64,000 bases of DNA from Granulosicoccus antarcticus IMCC3135 (GCF_002215215.1 NZ_CP018632.1:6692501-6756500), one strand, 5' to 3'. Shown: positions 29,354 through 38,708, numbered from the stretch's first letter. The notes: a model not told the origin generated them from the letters alone. Program-made: numbers and translations.

Positions 29354-30067
29354 TTCAACTGTTGCGCTCAGAGCTATCAACCTCATCCCAAGTCAATGCT
29401 CAGAAAGACATTATATAAGCTTATCAGGCCTGCTGCTAAATCAACACGAGCAGTCAATGCTCTGGATGCCTTCTACCGGTCAGCACAGAATGGTACCTTT
29501 CAAAACTCCTAGCCAGTCTTGACTATTGGGCCTTCTCGGCAGTGGATTGTCTCTCGTAGAAATTCATATCAATACAACTCGAAGACTTAAAGTAAAAGCT
29601 CTATAGCTGCTTCTCTTCCCGCTTCTAGAGCTGTTATAAACTTGCAAAGTCATTAGTGACACCAATGCTGTCGAGAGAAATTCTCCAGCGGCTCCTGCAT
29701 GAAGCACGCCAACCGTGGATGTCACCTCTCCACCATACGAACGATTACGCTGTCTACTGAACAGCGTGCAGCGCTGATTACCTATCAAGGACAGCACGTG
29801 TATTCTGGCACTCAATTTGCTCGATCCAATAGCAAAGGTCGGGCAACTTTCCCTTTCCGATTTCTGGCTTACTCGCATTTTCGTAGCCAATGCCACCACA
29901 GCACCTGAAATTGGCGAGTCTACTCGGGTTTCACCCCAGTGCAACTCTCCAAACAGGAATCAAACGTCCAGAGCATCCCTATCGAAAGAGTGTCTACTCC
30001 CGTGCATTCAGAATCAGCTTCTCTCACCCAATGTCGGCAGGCAATATCCAACAAGGGAACAAGATTC
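29354..30067. other. Long intergenic region before the two-domain DUF4402 gene
   Basis: About 710 bp without a supportable gene; short open frames on both strands lack ribosome sites and family features. Base composition is more AT-rich than neighbouring coding sequence. The promoter for the downstream chaperone operon should lie here, but I cannot assign it. Confidence 0.4.
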
Positions 30068-31033
30068 ATGACTCACCTCTTTTTGGCGATTCTACTCTGG
30101 GCGACAATGACAAGTTCTGCACTAGCGCAACCACTCATTGAAGAACTGCAGAACTTGCGTTTCGGCAAGCTTGCGATTTCTGCCAATGACACTGTATCGC
30201 AATTCACCTTTTCGCGAACCGGCAACAACATCAATATAGAAGGCCAGTTCGTGTTGATTGAGAAGGGCTTGCCAGGACTCTTCCAGTTCAGCGGGTTCCC
30301 GCCCACCACAAGACTAAACGTCAGCCTAGATAGCACAACACTCACCGCTGAAACCATCGGAATCACCGAGCCGTTGAGTGTGGACAACTACGACTTCCCA
30401 CAGGTCACGACGGACTCTGAGGGAAACGCTGAATTATCATTGGGCGCACGCCTTGGCACAACAGGGAATGGTGGTACCTACGAAGACTACCTCTACAGCG
30501 GCACTACATCATTACGCGTTGACTACTGGCAACCTGATGCCGATGCCTTCGTATCCAGCAGCAAGGTCATTTTTCTGGAGACAGAGCTGAGTTCGACACT
30601 GACGATTGATCAAGAGCAGCAGTTGCATTTTGGCACCCTGTTTGCCCGTACCAGCATTACAAGTCAGGCTTCCATGACACTTTCGCCCGCAGGCACTTAC
30701 AAAATCAGCGAACCGGAAAATTCACGCCTGGTTTCCATTGTAAAACCTGAAGAAGGGGTTCTGAGAGTGAGTGGAGCGGCAGCTAACTACACGTTATCTG
30801 TAACCCCGCAAGTGGCCGACGTATTGCTAGAACATACGGAAAACCCCGCTAGTGCCCCGCATTTGATTCTAAGTGATCTGCTGACATCACCGGACGGGAT
30901 AGGAAGAACCGATGCCAACGGTGAGATGCTGATAACAATCGGCGGTACATTGAAAACGGAAATCACTTCTTCGCCACAGATCTACCCTAGCGGACGGTAT
31001 GAGGGAACGTATGAAATCACGGTGTCTTATTGA
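30068..31033 (+). CDS. Secreted protein with two DUF4402-like domains (minor or tip subunit)
   Basis: Starting at ATG 30068, the 321-residue protein has a signal peptide (MTHLFLAILLWATMTSSALA). Two beta-domains follow: one at about 25-165 (LRFGKLAISAND to YSGTTSLRVDYW) and one at about 175-321 (LHFGTLFART to YEGTYEITVSY). The second ends like the single-domain subunit upstream, so the two proteins are paralogous by domain. A two-domain subunit in a chaperone-usher locus is often the tip or base protein; this is inference. Earlier in-frame starts (from 29939) would bury the signal peptide. The chaperone gene follows 60 bp later. Confidence 0.7.
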   Translation: MTHLFLAILLWATMTSSALAQPLIEELQNLRFGKLAISANDTVSQFTFSRTGNNINIEGQFVLIEKGLPGLFQFSGFPPTTRLNVSLDSTTLTAETIGITEPLSVDNYDFPQVTTDSEGNAELSLGARLGTTGNGGTYEDYLYSGTTSLRVDYWQPDADAFVSSSKVIFLETELSSTLTIDQEQQLHFGTLFARTSITSQASMTLSPAGTYKISEPENSRLVSIVKPEEGVLRVSGAAANYTLSVTPQVADVLLEHTENPASAPHLILSDLLTSPDGIGRTDANGEMLITIGGTLKTEITSSPQIYPSGRYEGTYEITVSY

Positions 31034-31093
31034 TATGGTGGATGGTACTGCGATGGAATTAACCAATTTTGCACACGATTCAAGAGTAATTTG

Positions 31094-31927
31094 ATGAAAA
31101 TCAGACAGTCACTAGTGAAGTACATTCTATTCGGCCTGACGCTCTGTCTAAGCTTTGCAGTCCACGCAGATATGCTGATCAGCCCTACCCGGGTTCTCAT
31201 GGATCATGAAAACAAAAGCACTACCATGGTATTGCGAAATAACAGCAATGGCTCACGTACCTACCGTCTGAGTTGGGAGGATAAACGCGCGACGGAAGAC
31301 GGTGGCTACAACATGGTGTCAGAAAGTGAGGAATGGCCTTCTGCCAAAGACATGATTCGTGTTTCTCCACGTCAAATCACAGTGGGGCCCAATGAAAACC
31401 AGACAGTACGTTTCAACTGGCGCCCCCCTGCTGATTTGCCATCCGGGGAGTATCGCTCGCATTTACTGCTACAGGTCATTCCGGATATTTCTGAACCCAC
31501 TTCTACCTTGGGAGCAGAGACCTCTCAGGAAGGAGTCGGCATTCAAGTCTTCATGCAGATGTCATTCTCTATCCCTGTTGTAGTGCGACATGATACCGAA
31601 GCACCACAAATCACAATGGAATCCATCAAGGCCGTACCGACCAAGAACTCACAGCGCATGGGCCTGGAGATGGTGTTCAACCGTACCGGTAATGCCAGCA
31701 GTTTTGGCAAGATATCAGTGGAAATGCAGCGCGATGCCAATAGCCCCGTTGAGGTTATCAGTCAGTCCAAGGAACTCTCCATCTATCCGGAGATTGATAA
31801 ACGCACGTTCACCATCCCCTTGAGCGAAGCGAGTATTCCCGAAGGTGCCTTCGTACGCGTCGCCTACGAAGGTGCCAAGGAATATGAAGGCATACTGTGG
31901 GCTGAACAAGTTTTTCAAGCCGAGTAA
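31094..31927 (+). CDS. PapD-like periplasmic pilus chaperone
   Basis: This 277-residue protein has a signal peptide (cleavage after VHA) and two immunoglobulin-like domains of the PapD family. The first domain begins DMLISPTRVLMDHENKSTTM and contains ISVSPRQ-like (IRVSPRQITVGPNENQTVRF) and GEYRSHLLLQ strands. The second domain starts near PVVVRHDTEAPQ. Such chaperones hold subunits by donor-strand complementation and deliver them to the usher. The ATG at 31094 directly follows an in-frame TTG at 31091. Chaperone, subunits and usher together make the locus assignment consistent. Confidence 0.85.
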   Translation: MKIRQSLVKYILFGLTLCLSFAVHADMLISPTRVLMDHENKSTTMVLRNNSNGSRTYRLSWEDKRATEDGGYNMVSESEEWPSAKDMIRVSPRQITVGPNENQTVRFNWRPPADLPSGEYRSHLLLQVIPDISEPTSTLGAETSQEGVGIQVFMQMSFSIPVVVRHDTEAPQITMESIKAVPTKNSQRMGLEMVFNRTGNASSFGKISVEMQRDANSPVEVISQSKELSIYPEIDKRTFTIPLSEASIPEGAFVRVAYEGAKEYEGILWAEQVFQAE

Positions 31928-31959
31928 CTCACTCGCCGAAGCCGACTAAAGGATTCAGC

Positions 31960-32745
31960 ATGAAAAAAAGGGAATACCGCCGCTATACAGTCATTTGCGT
32001 CGTCACCATAGCCAACACTTTACTTATGACTTCCAGCCTACACGCACAAGAACGCACCCCTTTCGCAGAAGCTCTCACTGAAACAACCAAAGAATTTCTA
32101 TCGGATCGCGGCCGCACTGGCAGCTTGATAGGCAGCATCATTGCCGGTGCAGCGGTGGCGAATCCGCTCGCGCCGCTGTTGGGTAGTGTGGCTGGCTTCA
32201 TGATTGGCAAAAGCTCGGCCTTCTCCGATAAAGATAACAACGCCTCTCGAAGGCAAGCCTATAACAACCGCAGTTTGATTCCTGACGGTGGTGGTGTTCA
32301 GGTGACCGGCCTGACAGGACTCACAGGCAACCAGTCGCAAGCCTCTGAACAATCGATCCTCATGGCCGTCCCTGTGGATACGGGGATGGAAGATCCATCC
32401 GAGCAACCCGTGGTTCTGGGAGCGGCCAATGAAGCCGTGTTTGGCAATCAGCCAGAACAGATTGAACAAACAACACTTCTGGACTCAACTGGGCAAAGCA
32501 GGATGGGGAGTCAGTCAGGATCGCGACAAATCGAACAAACAGTCGCTCTGGGATTCCCCGGGGAAACAGGTGCGCAGAATCAGTTCGAAGATGAGGTAGA
32601 AGAACCCATTGATCAAACAGTCGCCATGGGCTTACCTGAGAACATACAGGCCAGAATCAATCTGCAAAAACAGCTGGCTTACGCCTGCAGTAATGTTGAA
32701 GTCTCGCAGCCGCTCTCATCGAATTGTTATTACTATTCCCAATAG
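31960..32745 (+). CDS. Exported glycine-zipper protein of unknown function
   Basis: I do not recognise this 261-residue protein beyond its layout. It has a signal peptide (cleavage after LHA), a helix, then a hydrophobic small-residue segment (TGSLIGSIIAGAAVANPLAP, then LLGSVAGFMIG, about 49-80) of glycine-zipper type that could insert in the outer membrane. The rest is a low-complexity polar tail with three diverged repeats (IEQTTLLD, IEQTVALGFP, IDQTVAMGLP). Two Cys near the C-terminus may pair. It starts 33 bp after the chaperone stop and is probably cotranscribed. Confidence 0.6.
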   Translation: MKKREYRRYTVICVVTIANTLLMTSSLHAQERTPFAEALTETTKEFLSDRGRTGSLIGSIIAGAAVANPLAPLLGSVAGFMIGKSSAFSDKDNNASRRQAYNNRSLIPDGGGVQVTGLTGLTGNQSQASEQSILMAVPVDTGMEDPSEQPVVLGAANEAVFGNQPEQIEQTTLLDSTGQSRMGSQSGSRQIEQTVALGFPGETGAQNQFEDEVEEPIDQTVAMGLPENIQARINLQKQLAYACSNVEVSQPLSSNCYYYSQ

Positions 32746-32801
32746 GAACATGATCGGGCGTTTTGCCTGATCAGTGCGATGAGCAGGCTTCAAACCAAAA
32801 C

Positions 32802-33773
32802 CTACCAAGCCCGCACAACATCACTGATTTCCAGACGACGGCGATTCTGCGTGCCTTGAGCGACGCTAGCGATGCTGTGATTCGGGAATACGGTATGCAC
32901 TGTAATCCAGCCTTCGTCGTCCCCCTGCTTCTGAATTTCATCAGGCACTAGGACATCGCTGCGTCGATAGATCCGCAGGGCCTCTCCCGTTCGGATGCCG
33001 TGAAGAAAGCCGGCATTGATATGAATGTCCTTGCCTTTTATGGCCGTCACCTCAGCAGAGAAAGGCACGCAGGCAAGCTTCTGATTGATCTGCAGGCTTA
33101 TGGCTTTCAGTATTTCGTCAACCACTTCGCCCAGATCAGTGCTGAACCAGGGTGTTGCCACGGTTCGGCCATTTCCTGGAAAACCGACAACGTCGCCTTC
33201 GACCGTGCGCTGATATCGCTGCGAATAAAACAGAGAACCGTATTCAACGTCATAGATAAACAACTTGATCAGCACATTGCGCTCATCGCTTGCGCCAAGC
33301 AATTTGTCAAACCAGTTGCCACCAGGGGTCATGGTCATATCCTCGAGTTCGAGTTTCACTACGAACTGGGATGCGTTATCGCGACCTAACTGCCTGACTC
33401 GCACCGCAGTAGTCGGGGCGATGCTTTCAAAACTGGAATCATGTGTTGCGAATACATTGAAACGCCCCAAGGCATCAAGATGCGTCTGCAGACGCCGGGA
33501 GGTCAAATCAGCAAGACCGGGAAGATCCCTGGCAAGATCAGGCACGCCGATGGTGCCAGCCACAAGAATGGCTTTGCGATAAGAGAAAGGTGATCCTGGC
33601 TCCGGTGAACACAACTTTTGCGAGTCGGTTTTATCCGCTTTGGCTTGCTCTTCACTTTGCTGCTGCTGGGCCTCCCATTGCTCAGCAACCGATGGCTCAC
33701 CTTTCAACGAACAACCGGCAAGCAGTACCATGACTGCTGCAACGATCGAAAGTTTGTGAAAAGTGACAGTCAT
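32802..33773 (-). CDS. FlgT-like outer-membrane lipoprotein
   Basis: This 323-residue protein has a lipoprotein signal with lipobox LAGC. After a Gln/Glu/Lys-rich linker (about 24-50) comes a domain with the pattern of the FlgT middle region (KAILVAGTIGVPDLARDLPG and FVVKLELEDMTMT). A small C-terminal barrel follows (FSAEVTAIKGKDIHINAGFL, GIRTGEALRIYRR). FlgT is a periplasmic component of the Vibrio flagellar H-ring, but no flagellar genes are near. It is convergent with the glycine-zipper gene, so a role in the adjacent surface structure is possible but unproven. Confidence 0.6.
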   Translation of the reverse strand: MTVTFHKLSIVAAVMVLLAGCSLKGEPSVAEQWEAQQQQSEEQAKADKTDSQKLCSPEPGSPFSYRKAILVAGTIGVPDLARDLPGLADLTSRRLQTHLDALGRFNVFATHDSSFESIAPTTAVRVRQLGRDNASQFVVKLELEDMTMTPGGNWFDKLLGASDERNVLIKLFIYDVEYGSLFYSQRYQRTVEGDVVGFPGNGRTVATPWFSTDLGEVVDEILKAISLQINQKLACVPFSAEVTAIKGKDIHINAGFLHGIRTGEALRIYRRSDVLVPDEIQKQGDDEGWITVHTVFPNHSIASVAQGTQNRRRLEISDVVRAW

Positions 33774-34440
33774 GTAGCCTCTACTTAGTCTTCCAGAACA
33801 CCAGATTGCATGAACCCCCTACCGCTGAGCACCGAAAGACACGAGGCAACATTTGTGCATAGCAAACCTGTTACATAACACATAGGGGGATTTTGTCTCA
33901 GCTTTGAGAACAGAAAGCATAGACCACTCACGGTCGCAACGCGATTCTATCGCAACCGGCACGTATTGGTGAGGAATACCAGACGACTGTTACTCTCGCC
34001 TGGCCTGATTGCATTCACCCTGGCAGGACCACCTCAAGGCCGTGAGGCTGCAGTCCGCTTGCGGATCGTGAAATCCATAATTGTCTATTTCACGACCTTC
34101 TGGCATCGGAGTCGATGAGTACTCGCTCACAACGCATCGATTGTGCCAGTTCCCATAAAATTCAAGGATCTGCGCAGAAACAACAATGGCTGCTGATCAG
34201 CCTGCTTCTTCGTCATCTTTCCACTGAGCCAGATTGAGCAATTGAGCGGTTGAAAACCGCCATTTCATTTATATGTCCTCGTTTACTATGGGTTACGTCT
34301 TTCTGAGCAATACCTCAATTCTACCCTCAGGTGAGGGTGTTTCTTGAGGTACAATGAGGCCGGTTTTTTTCCGAAATTCTCCTCAGTGGGTCTTAGCGGA
34401 TGGAAGCTGTTTTTTCCCCCGACGTTTGCGGAAGTAATCA
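33774..34440. other. Intergenic region with palindromes
   Basis: This 667-bp region holds no supportable gene. It contains a long palindrome at 34063-34097 (listed separately), a small hairpin at 34246-34260 followed by T-rich sequence, and a second hairpin at about 34322-34337 (ACCCTCA/TGAGGGT). A TACAAT hexamer near 34350 could be the -10 element of the zinc-ribbon operon. Confidence 0.45.
34063..34097. repeat. Palindromic element, copy 1 (GTGAAAT...ATTTCAC)
   Basis: GGATCGTGAAAT (34063-34074) is mirrored by ATTTCACGACC (34087-34097) around a 12-base spacer containing TAATTG. The same arms and the TAATTGT spacer recur at 61271-61314, and a half-copy lies at 63306-63330, so this looks like a dispersed intergenic element. 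Confidence 0.6.
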
Positions 34441-34689
34441 ATGTCAACAGTGAAATGCAGAAGTTGCCACACACCGATGGTTGTAGATCGTTGTGAATCC
34501 AGTGGCTATGCCACCACTCGCTGGCATCAATGCCCGCTATGCAAGCAGGTCCGCATGACGAGTGATCCGGTGTCTGCAACCGCGGAATCTGCCAGCAAGG
34601 CATACTTGTACGACGATGGCGAGTATCCGAACTATGCGGATGCTGGCCAATCCGAGCCACTTTACAATCCTGCCGATCTGATTTCATGA
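34441..34689 (+). CDS. Small zinc-ribbon protein
   Basis: This 82-residue protein has two CxxC pairs (VKCRSCH at 5-11 and QCPLCK at about 30-35) separated by about 20 residues, a zinc-ribbon spacing. The second half is acidic and Tyr-rich and ends NPADLIS. The family is not recognised. A GGAAG ribosome site precedes the ATG. It overlaps the next gene by 4 bp (ATGA), so it leads a three-gene operon ending in a parvulin isomerase. Confidence 0.65.
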   Translation: MSTVKCRSCHTPMVVDRCESSGYATTRWHQCPLCKQVRMTSDPVSATAESASKAYLYDDGEYPNYADAGQSEPLYNPADLIS

Positions 34690-34982
34690 GCGAATTACAA
34701 CTTTCCGCCAAACTGGTTGGCGACATCCAGGCCATGCTGCAAGAACACGATTCTGCGGCTACGGACCCCGGCGTAACGTCACAGTATCTTTGCGCGGTAG
34801 TCGGCTTTCTGCTAGGCCAGCAGGACATGCCAGCATCACAGAAAGAAGATGTGCTGAATCAGCTGGCTGCTTTCATGAAGCATGTAGCTGATGATGTCGA
34901 CACCCAGAAACAAGAGGCGGCTCCGCCTCCGCCTTCCCCTCCATCACAAGAAGCCTTCGGCATCTGGAAACCATCTAAATGA
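34686..34982 (+). CDS. Small unknown protein in the zinc-ribbon/parvulin operon
   Basis: I do not recognise this 98-residue protein. The first 75 residues are predicted helical and mildly acidic; residues 78-90 are a Pro-rich linker (PPPPSPPSQ) and the protein ends FGIWKPSK. There is no signal peptide. Both ends overlap their neighbours by 4 bp, which argues strongly that the frame is expressed. Confidence 0.6.
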   Translation: MSELQLSAKLVGDIQAMLQEHDSAATDPGVTSQYLCAVVGFLLGQQDMPASQKEDVLNQLAAFMKHVADDVDTQKQEAAPPPPSPPSQEAFGIWKPSK

Positions 34983-35257
34983 CACAAGCAACAGCACGCC
35001 ATATCCTCGTTGACAGCGAAGAGAAATGCCAGACTCTCATTGATGAGATCAAAGGCGGAGCGGATTTCGCAGCAGTAGCCAAGCAGAACTCCAGCTGCCC
35101 ATCAAAGAACGACGGTGGCAATCTGGGTACCTTCGGCAAAGGCCAGATGGTTCCTGAATTCGAAACTGCCTGCTTTGAAGGCGAAGTCGGTGACGTTCAA
35201 GGCCCTATCAAGACGCAATTCGGCTATCACGCAGTAGAAGTCACTGCCCGTAGCTAG
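34979..35257 (+). CDS. ppiC: Parvulin-type peptidyl-prolyl isomerase (PpiC-like)
   Basis: PpiC catalyses cis-trans isomerisation of Xaa-Pro bonds. The 92-residue protein is a bare cytoplasmic parvulin domain without signal peptide: ARHILVDSEEKCQTLIDEI at the start, FAAVAKQNSSCPS, the GGNLGTFGKGQMVPEFE motif and FGYHAVEV at the end. Length and motifs match single-domain parvulin exactly. It is the last gene of the ATGA-coupled trio. Confidence 0.93.
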   Translation: MTQATARHILVDSEEKCQTLIDEIKGGADFAAVAKQNSSCPSKNDGGNLGTFGKGQMVPEFETACFEGEVGDVQGPIKTQFGYHAVEVTARS

Positions 35258-35666
35258 AGTTTTATCAAGGTGTGGTCGCCAGCGCCAATACAGCCTAGCG
35301 TCCCAGCCTTGAAATAGTACGTCCGTCGGGTGCCAGAGGCACCCGGCGCAGCCAGTCAGCTGGCTTGAGCTCTCTTCGCGAGACTGTCCGGAAAGCCTTG
35401 TTATCAGGCTCCGTCGACCTCCAGAAAGTCGGAAAACCTCCGAACTTCTAACTGTAACCAAACACGCTATACGACAGACATTTGGTTCGCAGGCGGAACT
35501 TTCTGATACTTTACGTGAAGCAGTTCTTTATTTCCCAGCCTGATAGGTAATATTTACTGATCCGCAATGAAAGACGGTGTGTCACGCAATGACCCCAACG
35601 TCTCTGTTGCCGGAAACGTAATGGCAAGACAGGCCGTTACCTCCTGAGAGCAGATCGTCAAATTCA
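35258..35666. other. Intergenic region before the GGDEF-EAL gene
   Basis: This 409-bp region contains an 8-bp hairpin at 35327-35345 (CGGGTGCC/GGCACCCG) with a second short stem at about 35351-35364, possibly a terminator for the ppiC operon. I looked for a cyclic-di-GMP riboswitch and did not see its conserved core. No gene is supportable. Confidence 0.4.
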
Positions 35667-37529
35667 ATGATTTTCCGCACCTTCCCCATCGTCATCTCGG
35701 TGGACTGGCCTTCACTCTGGCAGTGGTCTGATGACAGCATCATCGGCTCCCTGTGGTTGGCTACCAACGAGATACTCAGCGACACAACAAACGGCCTGCT
35801 GGTCATCTGGCATGACTCACCGTGGTTGTCCGCCCTGGTGATTCTGGGTGGACTCAGCGCCCTGCTCACCAATGTACATACAAGGCGTCATTCCTGGAGG
35901 CAAAACAAGGCGGTGCAATCTGCTCTGGATGCCTTGCCGGAAGCCGTCGCGCTGTTCGACCCCAACGGCCGGCTGGCTGCAGTCAATGAGAAACTAGCCA
36001 GCCTCATGCCCCTGAGTATTGAGCCCACACTGTATCCCGACATGAATGCCGAGGATCTCTACTCACAGATTTCTCCCGACACAGACGCTATCGTGCAAGC
36101 TCGCAAACGAGCACGCGAGAGTGCCAGCAGCCAGGACGCAACGCTCAGCTTCGAACTACCCAGCTACGGCAAGCAGCCACTTCTGGTCAAGGAACGCAGG
36201 ACTGACAATGGCGGCACAAGCATCTCCGTCTATGGAGCCGACCATCTGGCCAACTTGCGATTCAGCGACCCATTAACGGCTCTGGCAAGTCGCAAGCGCC
36301 TGGTTCATGAGCTGGCGCAGCGCTGCAGCAGAACAAGGGGCGAGCTGGCTCTGATTATCGTTGATCTGAAAAGCTTCAGACAAATCAATGACAGCTACGG
36401 CCGTGCCGTAGGGGATGAACTGCTGAAACAGACCGGACTCTGCCTGCGTCGTGCCGTTCCTGAGAACGCCTTGATCGCCCGCACAGGCGGTGATGAGTTT
36501 GCAATTCTGATGGAATCTGATCATAACCGTGAGGCTATCGAATCCATGGTAGTGAATTTACTGCAGACCTTTCGCCGCGGTCTTAACGTTGAAGCCATGA
36601 ACGTGCCGGTCAGAGCCAGCATTGGAATTGCCTACGCACCGGAGCACGGCAATACAGTGTCAGCCCTGTTGAGATCAGCCGACAGTGCTTGCGCACATGC
36701 CAAACATGTCGGCGACAACTCTCTGGTTGTCTACAACTGCGATCAGCAAAAGCAGGCCAAGCACCGCCACCAGCTTGAAATCGGCCTGCAGCAAGCTATC
36801 GAAAAGAACGAACTCTCCCTGCAGTATCAACCACAGATCGATATCCGCAGCAAAATGACCTGTGGCATGGAAGCACTCATCCGCTGGCACAGCAGTGAAT
36901 TCGGGCGGGTTGCACCGGCAGATTTCATTCCTGTTGCAGAAGAGACCGGCATCATCAACCGGCTGGGTGACTGGGTTCTCACACGGGCTGTGGAGGATTA
37001 CCAGCGACTCGCAAAATTCGGGACCTCGCCTACGATGCTATCGGTGAACCTGTCCCGTAAACAATTCGAAGGTGGCCAGATCGTGACCGATGTCGACAGA
37101 CTACTATCCCGCACAGGTTTTGATCCGAACAAGCTCTGCCTGGAAATCACGGAGACCGCACTGTCCAGCAATTCCAAAAAACTGCAACGCCAGCTACTGG
37201 AATTGACCTCACTGGGTGTTCGACTGTCCATCGACGATTTTGGTGTGGGCTACTCTTCACTGCTCGAACTTCGCGACTACCCCTTCACCGAAGTCAAGAT
37301 AGACAGAGCCTTCATCACCAACGTTGCAACGGATCAGCATAGTCAGGACATCATTGGTGCCGTCGTCGACATTTCCCGCAGCATCGGCGCGGAAGTGGTC
37401 GCTGAGGGTATCGAGAATCAAGAACAGTTTGACCAGGTTGCCCTGCTCGGCTGCGATCGGGCACAGGGATACTTTCTGTGCGAGCCCATGCCGGCCACCA
37501 CCTTTCCAGACGTAGTCCTGGTTAAATAA
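35667..37529 (+). CDS. PAS-GGDEF-EAL cyclic-di-GMP enzyme
   Basis: This 620-residue membrane-linked protein can in principle make and break cyclic-di-GMP. It has a hydrophobic segment (about 53-68), a degenerate PAS domain (about 80-190, LPEAVALFDPNGRLAAVNEK), a GGDEF domain with intact RTGGDEFAIL (about 271-280) and an EAL domain. The EAL part shows MEALIRW (about 400), the DDFGVGYSSL loop (about 523), KIDRAF and EVVAEGIE, so catalytic residues for hydrolysis look complete. No RxxD inhibitory site is evident ahead of GGDEF. Which activity dominates cannot be told from sequence. It is convergent with dinB. Confidence 0.92.
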   Translation: MIFRTFPIVISVDWPSLWQWSDDSIIGSLWLATNEILSDTTNGLLVIWHDSPWLSALVILGGLSALLTNVHTRRHSWRQNKAVQSALDALPEAVALFDPNGRLAAVNEKLASLMPLSIEPTLYPDMNAEDLYSQISPDTDAIVQARKRARESASSQDATLSFELPSYGKQPLLVKERRTDNGGTSISVYGADHLANLRFSDPLTALASRKRLVHELAQRCSRTRGELALIIVDLKSFRQINDSYGRAVGDELLKQTGLCLRRAVPENALIARTGGDEFAILMESDHNREAIESMVVNLLQTFRRGLNVEAMNVPVRASIGIAYAPEHGNTVSALLRSADSACAHAKHVGDNSLVVYNCDQQKQAKHRHQLEIGLQQAIEKNELSLQYQPQIDIRSKMTCGMEALIRWHSSEFGRVAPADFIPVAEETGIINRLGDWVLTRAVEDYQRLAKFGTSPTMLSVNLSRKQFEGGQIVTDVDRLLSRTGFDPNKLCLEITETALSSNSKKLQRQLLELTSLGVRLSIDDFGVGYSSLLELRDYPFTEVKIDRAFITNVATDQHSQDIIGAVVDISRSIGAEVVAEGIENQEQFDQVALLGCDRAQGYFLCEPMPATTFPDVVLVK

Positions 37530-37541
37530 TAAATACTCGGA

Positions 37542-38708
37542 CTACCAACGCATCTCCAGCTGAATGGGAGAATCCTCCCCCAGAGGCGCCAGGCCACTGA
37601 AGGCCACCCCAAGCAGACGCACACCGGAACGCCTGCCCACGCGACCATGACGTTGCATGCCAGACTCCTGCCCCAGACTCAAGGCTCGATCCAGCAGGAA
37701 TGGCAAAGCTCTGTGAGCCGAGCCCTTATCAAGCAAACCCTTGTGTTGCGTGTGTGCACGCGTAAAGGTTGAGAAATCGGCAAACCTGACCTTGACAGTG
37801 ACGGTCTTGCTGCTGAGTGATTTAGCCGCCAATTGATCGATCAGATCGTCAAGCAGGGTGACTAGAATATCCAGCATCTCGGTTCGCTCATGCAAATTGT
37901 CACCAAAAGTGCGTTCAGAGCCCATCGATTTTCGAATACGACTGACTCGGACCGGTCGATCATCGATACCTCGCGCAACCTGATAGTAATAACGACTGCT
38001 TTTACCGAATTCGTGAGCCAGCTCAGCCTCACTCCATTGCCGCAGATCGCCACCCGTAAGAATGCCCAGATCATGCATGCGGGCCTCAGTGACTTTACCT
38101 ACGCCATGAAAGCGGCCAATTTCCAGGCTCGCTACAAAAGTCTCACCCTCAGCTGGCAAAATACAGAACAGACCATCCGGCTTTTTGTAATCGGAGGCAA
38201 TCTTCGCCAGAAACTTGTTGTAGCTCACCCCTGCCGAGGCCACCAAGCCAGTGCGCTCATGAATCAAGGTTTTTATTTCCCTGGCGAGCCGATAGGCGGA
38301 GCCTGCAAATAACGTGTTACTCGTAACGTCCAGATAGGCTTCATCCAGCGATAAAGGCTCGATTTGATCGGTAAATTCTCGAAATACCGTGTGAATCTGT
38401 TGCGACACCTGTTTGTAGACTTCAAATCTGGGCTTTACAAACATGGCATGTGGACACCGTCGTCCCGCCTCCGCACTGGGCATGGCCGAATGGATGCCAA
38501 ATTTGCGCGCCTCATAGCTGCAAGCCGCAACCACTCCTCGCCCATTGGGTTGTCCGCCCACGATCACCGGCAGGCCCCGCAGAGAAATATCATCGCGCTG
38601 TTCCACGGAGGCGTAGAAGGCGTCCATGTCCACGTGGATGATCTTGCGAAGTGACTGCACATCACTTACCGGATCGGTTTTCGATGTCGAATTGGACGAC
38701 ATACTCAT
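37542..38708 (-). CDS. dinB: DNA polymerase IV
   Basis: DinB is a Y-family translesion polymerase. The 388-residue product has the catalytic motifs DMDAFYASVEQRD (about 27-39) and SLDEAYLDVT (about 119-128) and the thumb sequence GRFHGVGKVTEARMHDLGI. The little-finger domain is complete, but the extreme C-terminus is QLEMRW and I do not see a clear beta-clamp pentapeptide. No LexA-type operator was evident upstream. Confidence 0.95.
   Translation of the reverse strand: MSMSSNSTSKTDPVSDVQSLRKIIHVDMDAFYASVEQRDDISLRGLPVIVGGQPNGRGVVAACSYEARKFGIHSAMPSAEAGRRCPHAMFVKPRFEVYKQVSQQIHTVFREFTDQIEPLSLDEAYLDVTSNTLFAGSAYRLAREIKTLIHERTGLVASAGVSYNKFLAKIASDYKKPDGLFCILPAEGETFVASLEIGRFHGVGKVTEARMHDLGILTGGDLRQWSEAELAHEFGKSSRYYYQVARGIDDRPVRVSRIRKSMGSERTFGDNLHERTEMLDILVTLLDDLIDQLAAKSLSSKTVTVKVRFADFSTFTRAHTQHKGLLDKGSAHRALPFLLDRALSLGQESGMQRHGRVGRRSGVRLLGVAFSGLAPLGEDSPIQLEMRW

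Noticed and set aside
34286..34828. 180-codon minus-strand frame over the zinc-ribbon gene
   Set aside because: It is antisense to two ATGA-coupled genes, has no family features and an odd Cys/Trp/His composition.
35258..35666. Possible cyclic-di-GMP riboswitch before the GGDEF-EAL gene
   Set aside because: The conserved GEMM core and tetraloop-receptor arrangement are absent; only simple hairpins are present.
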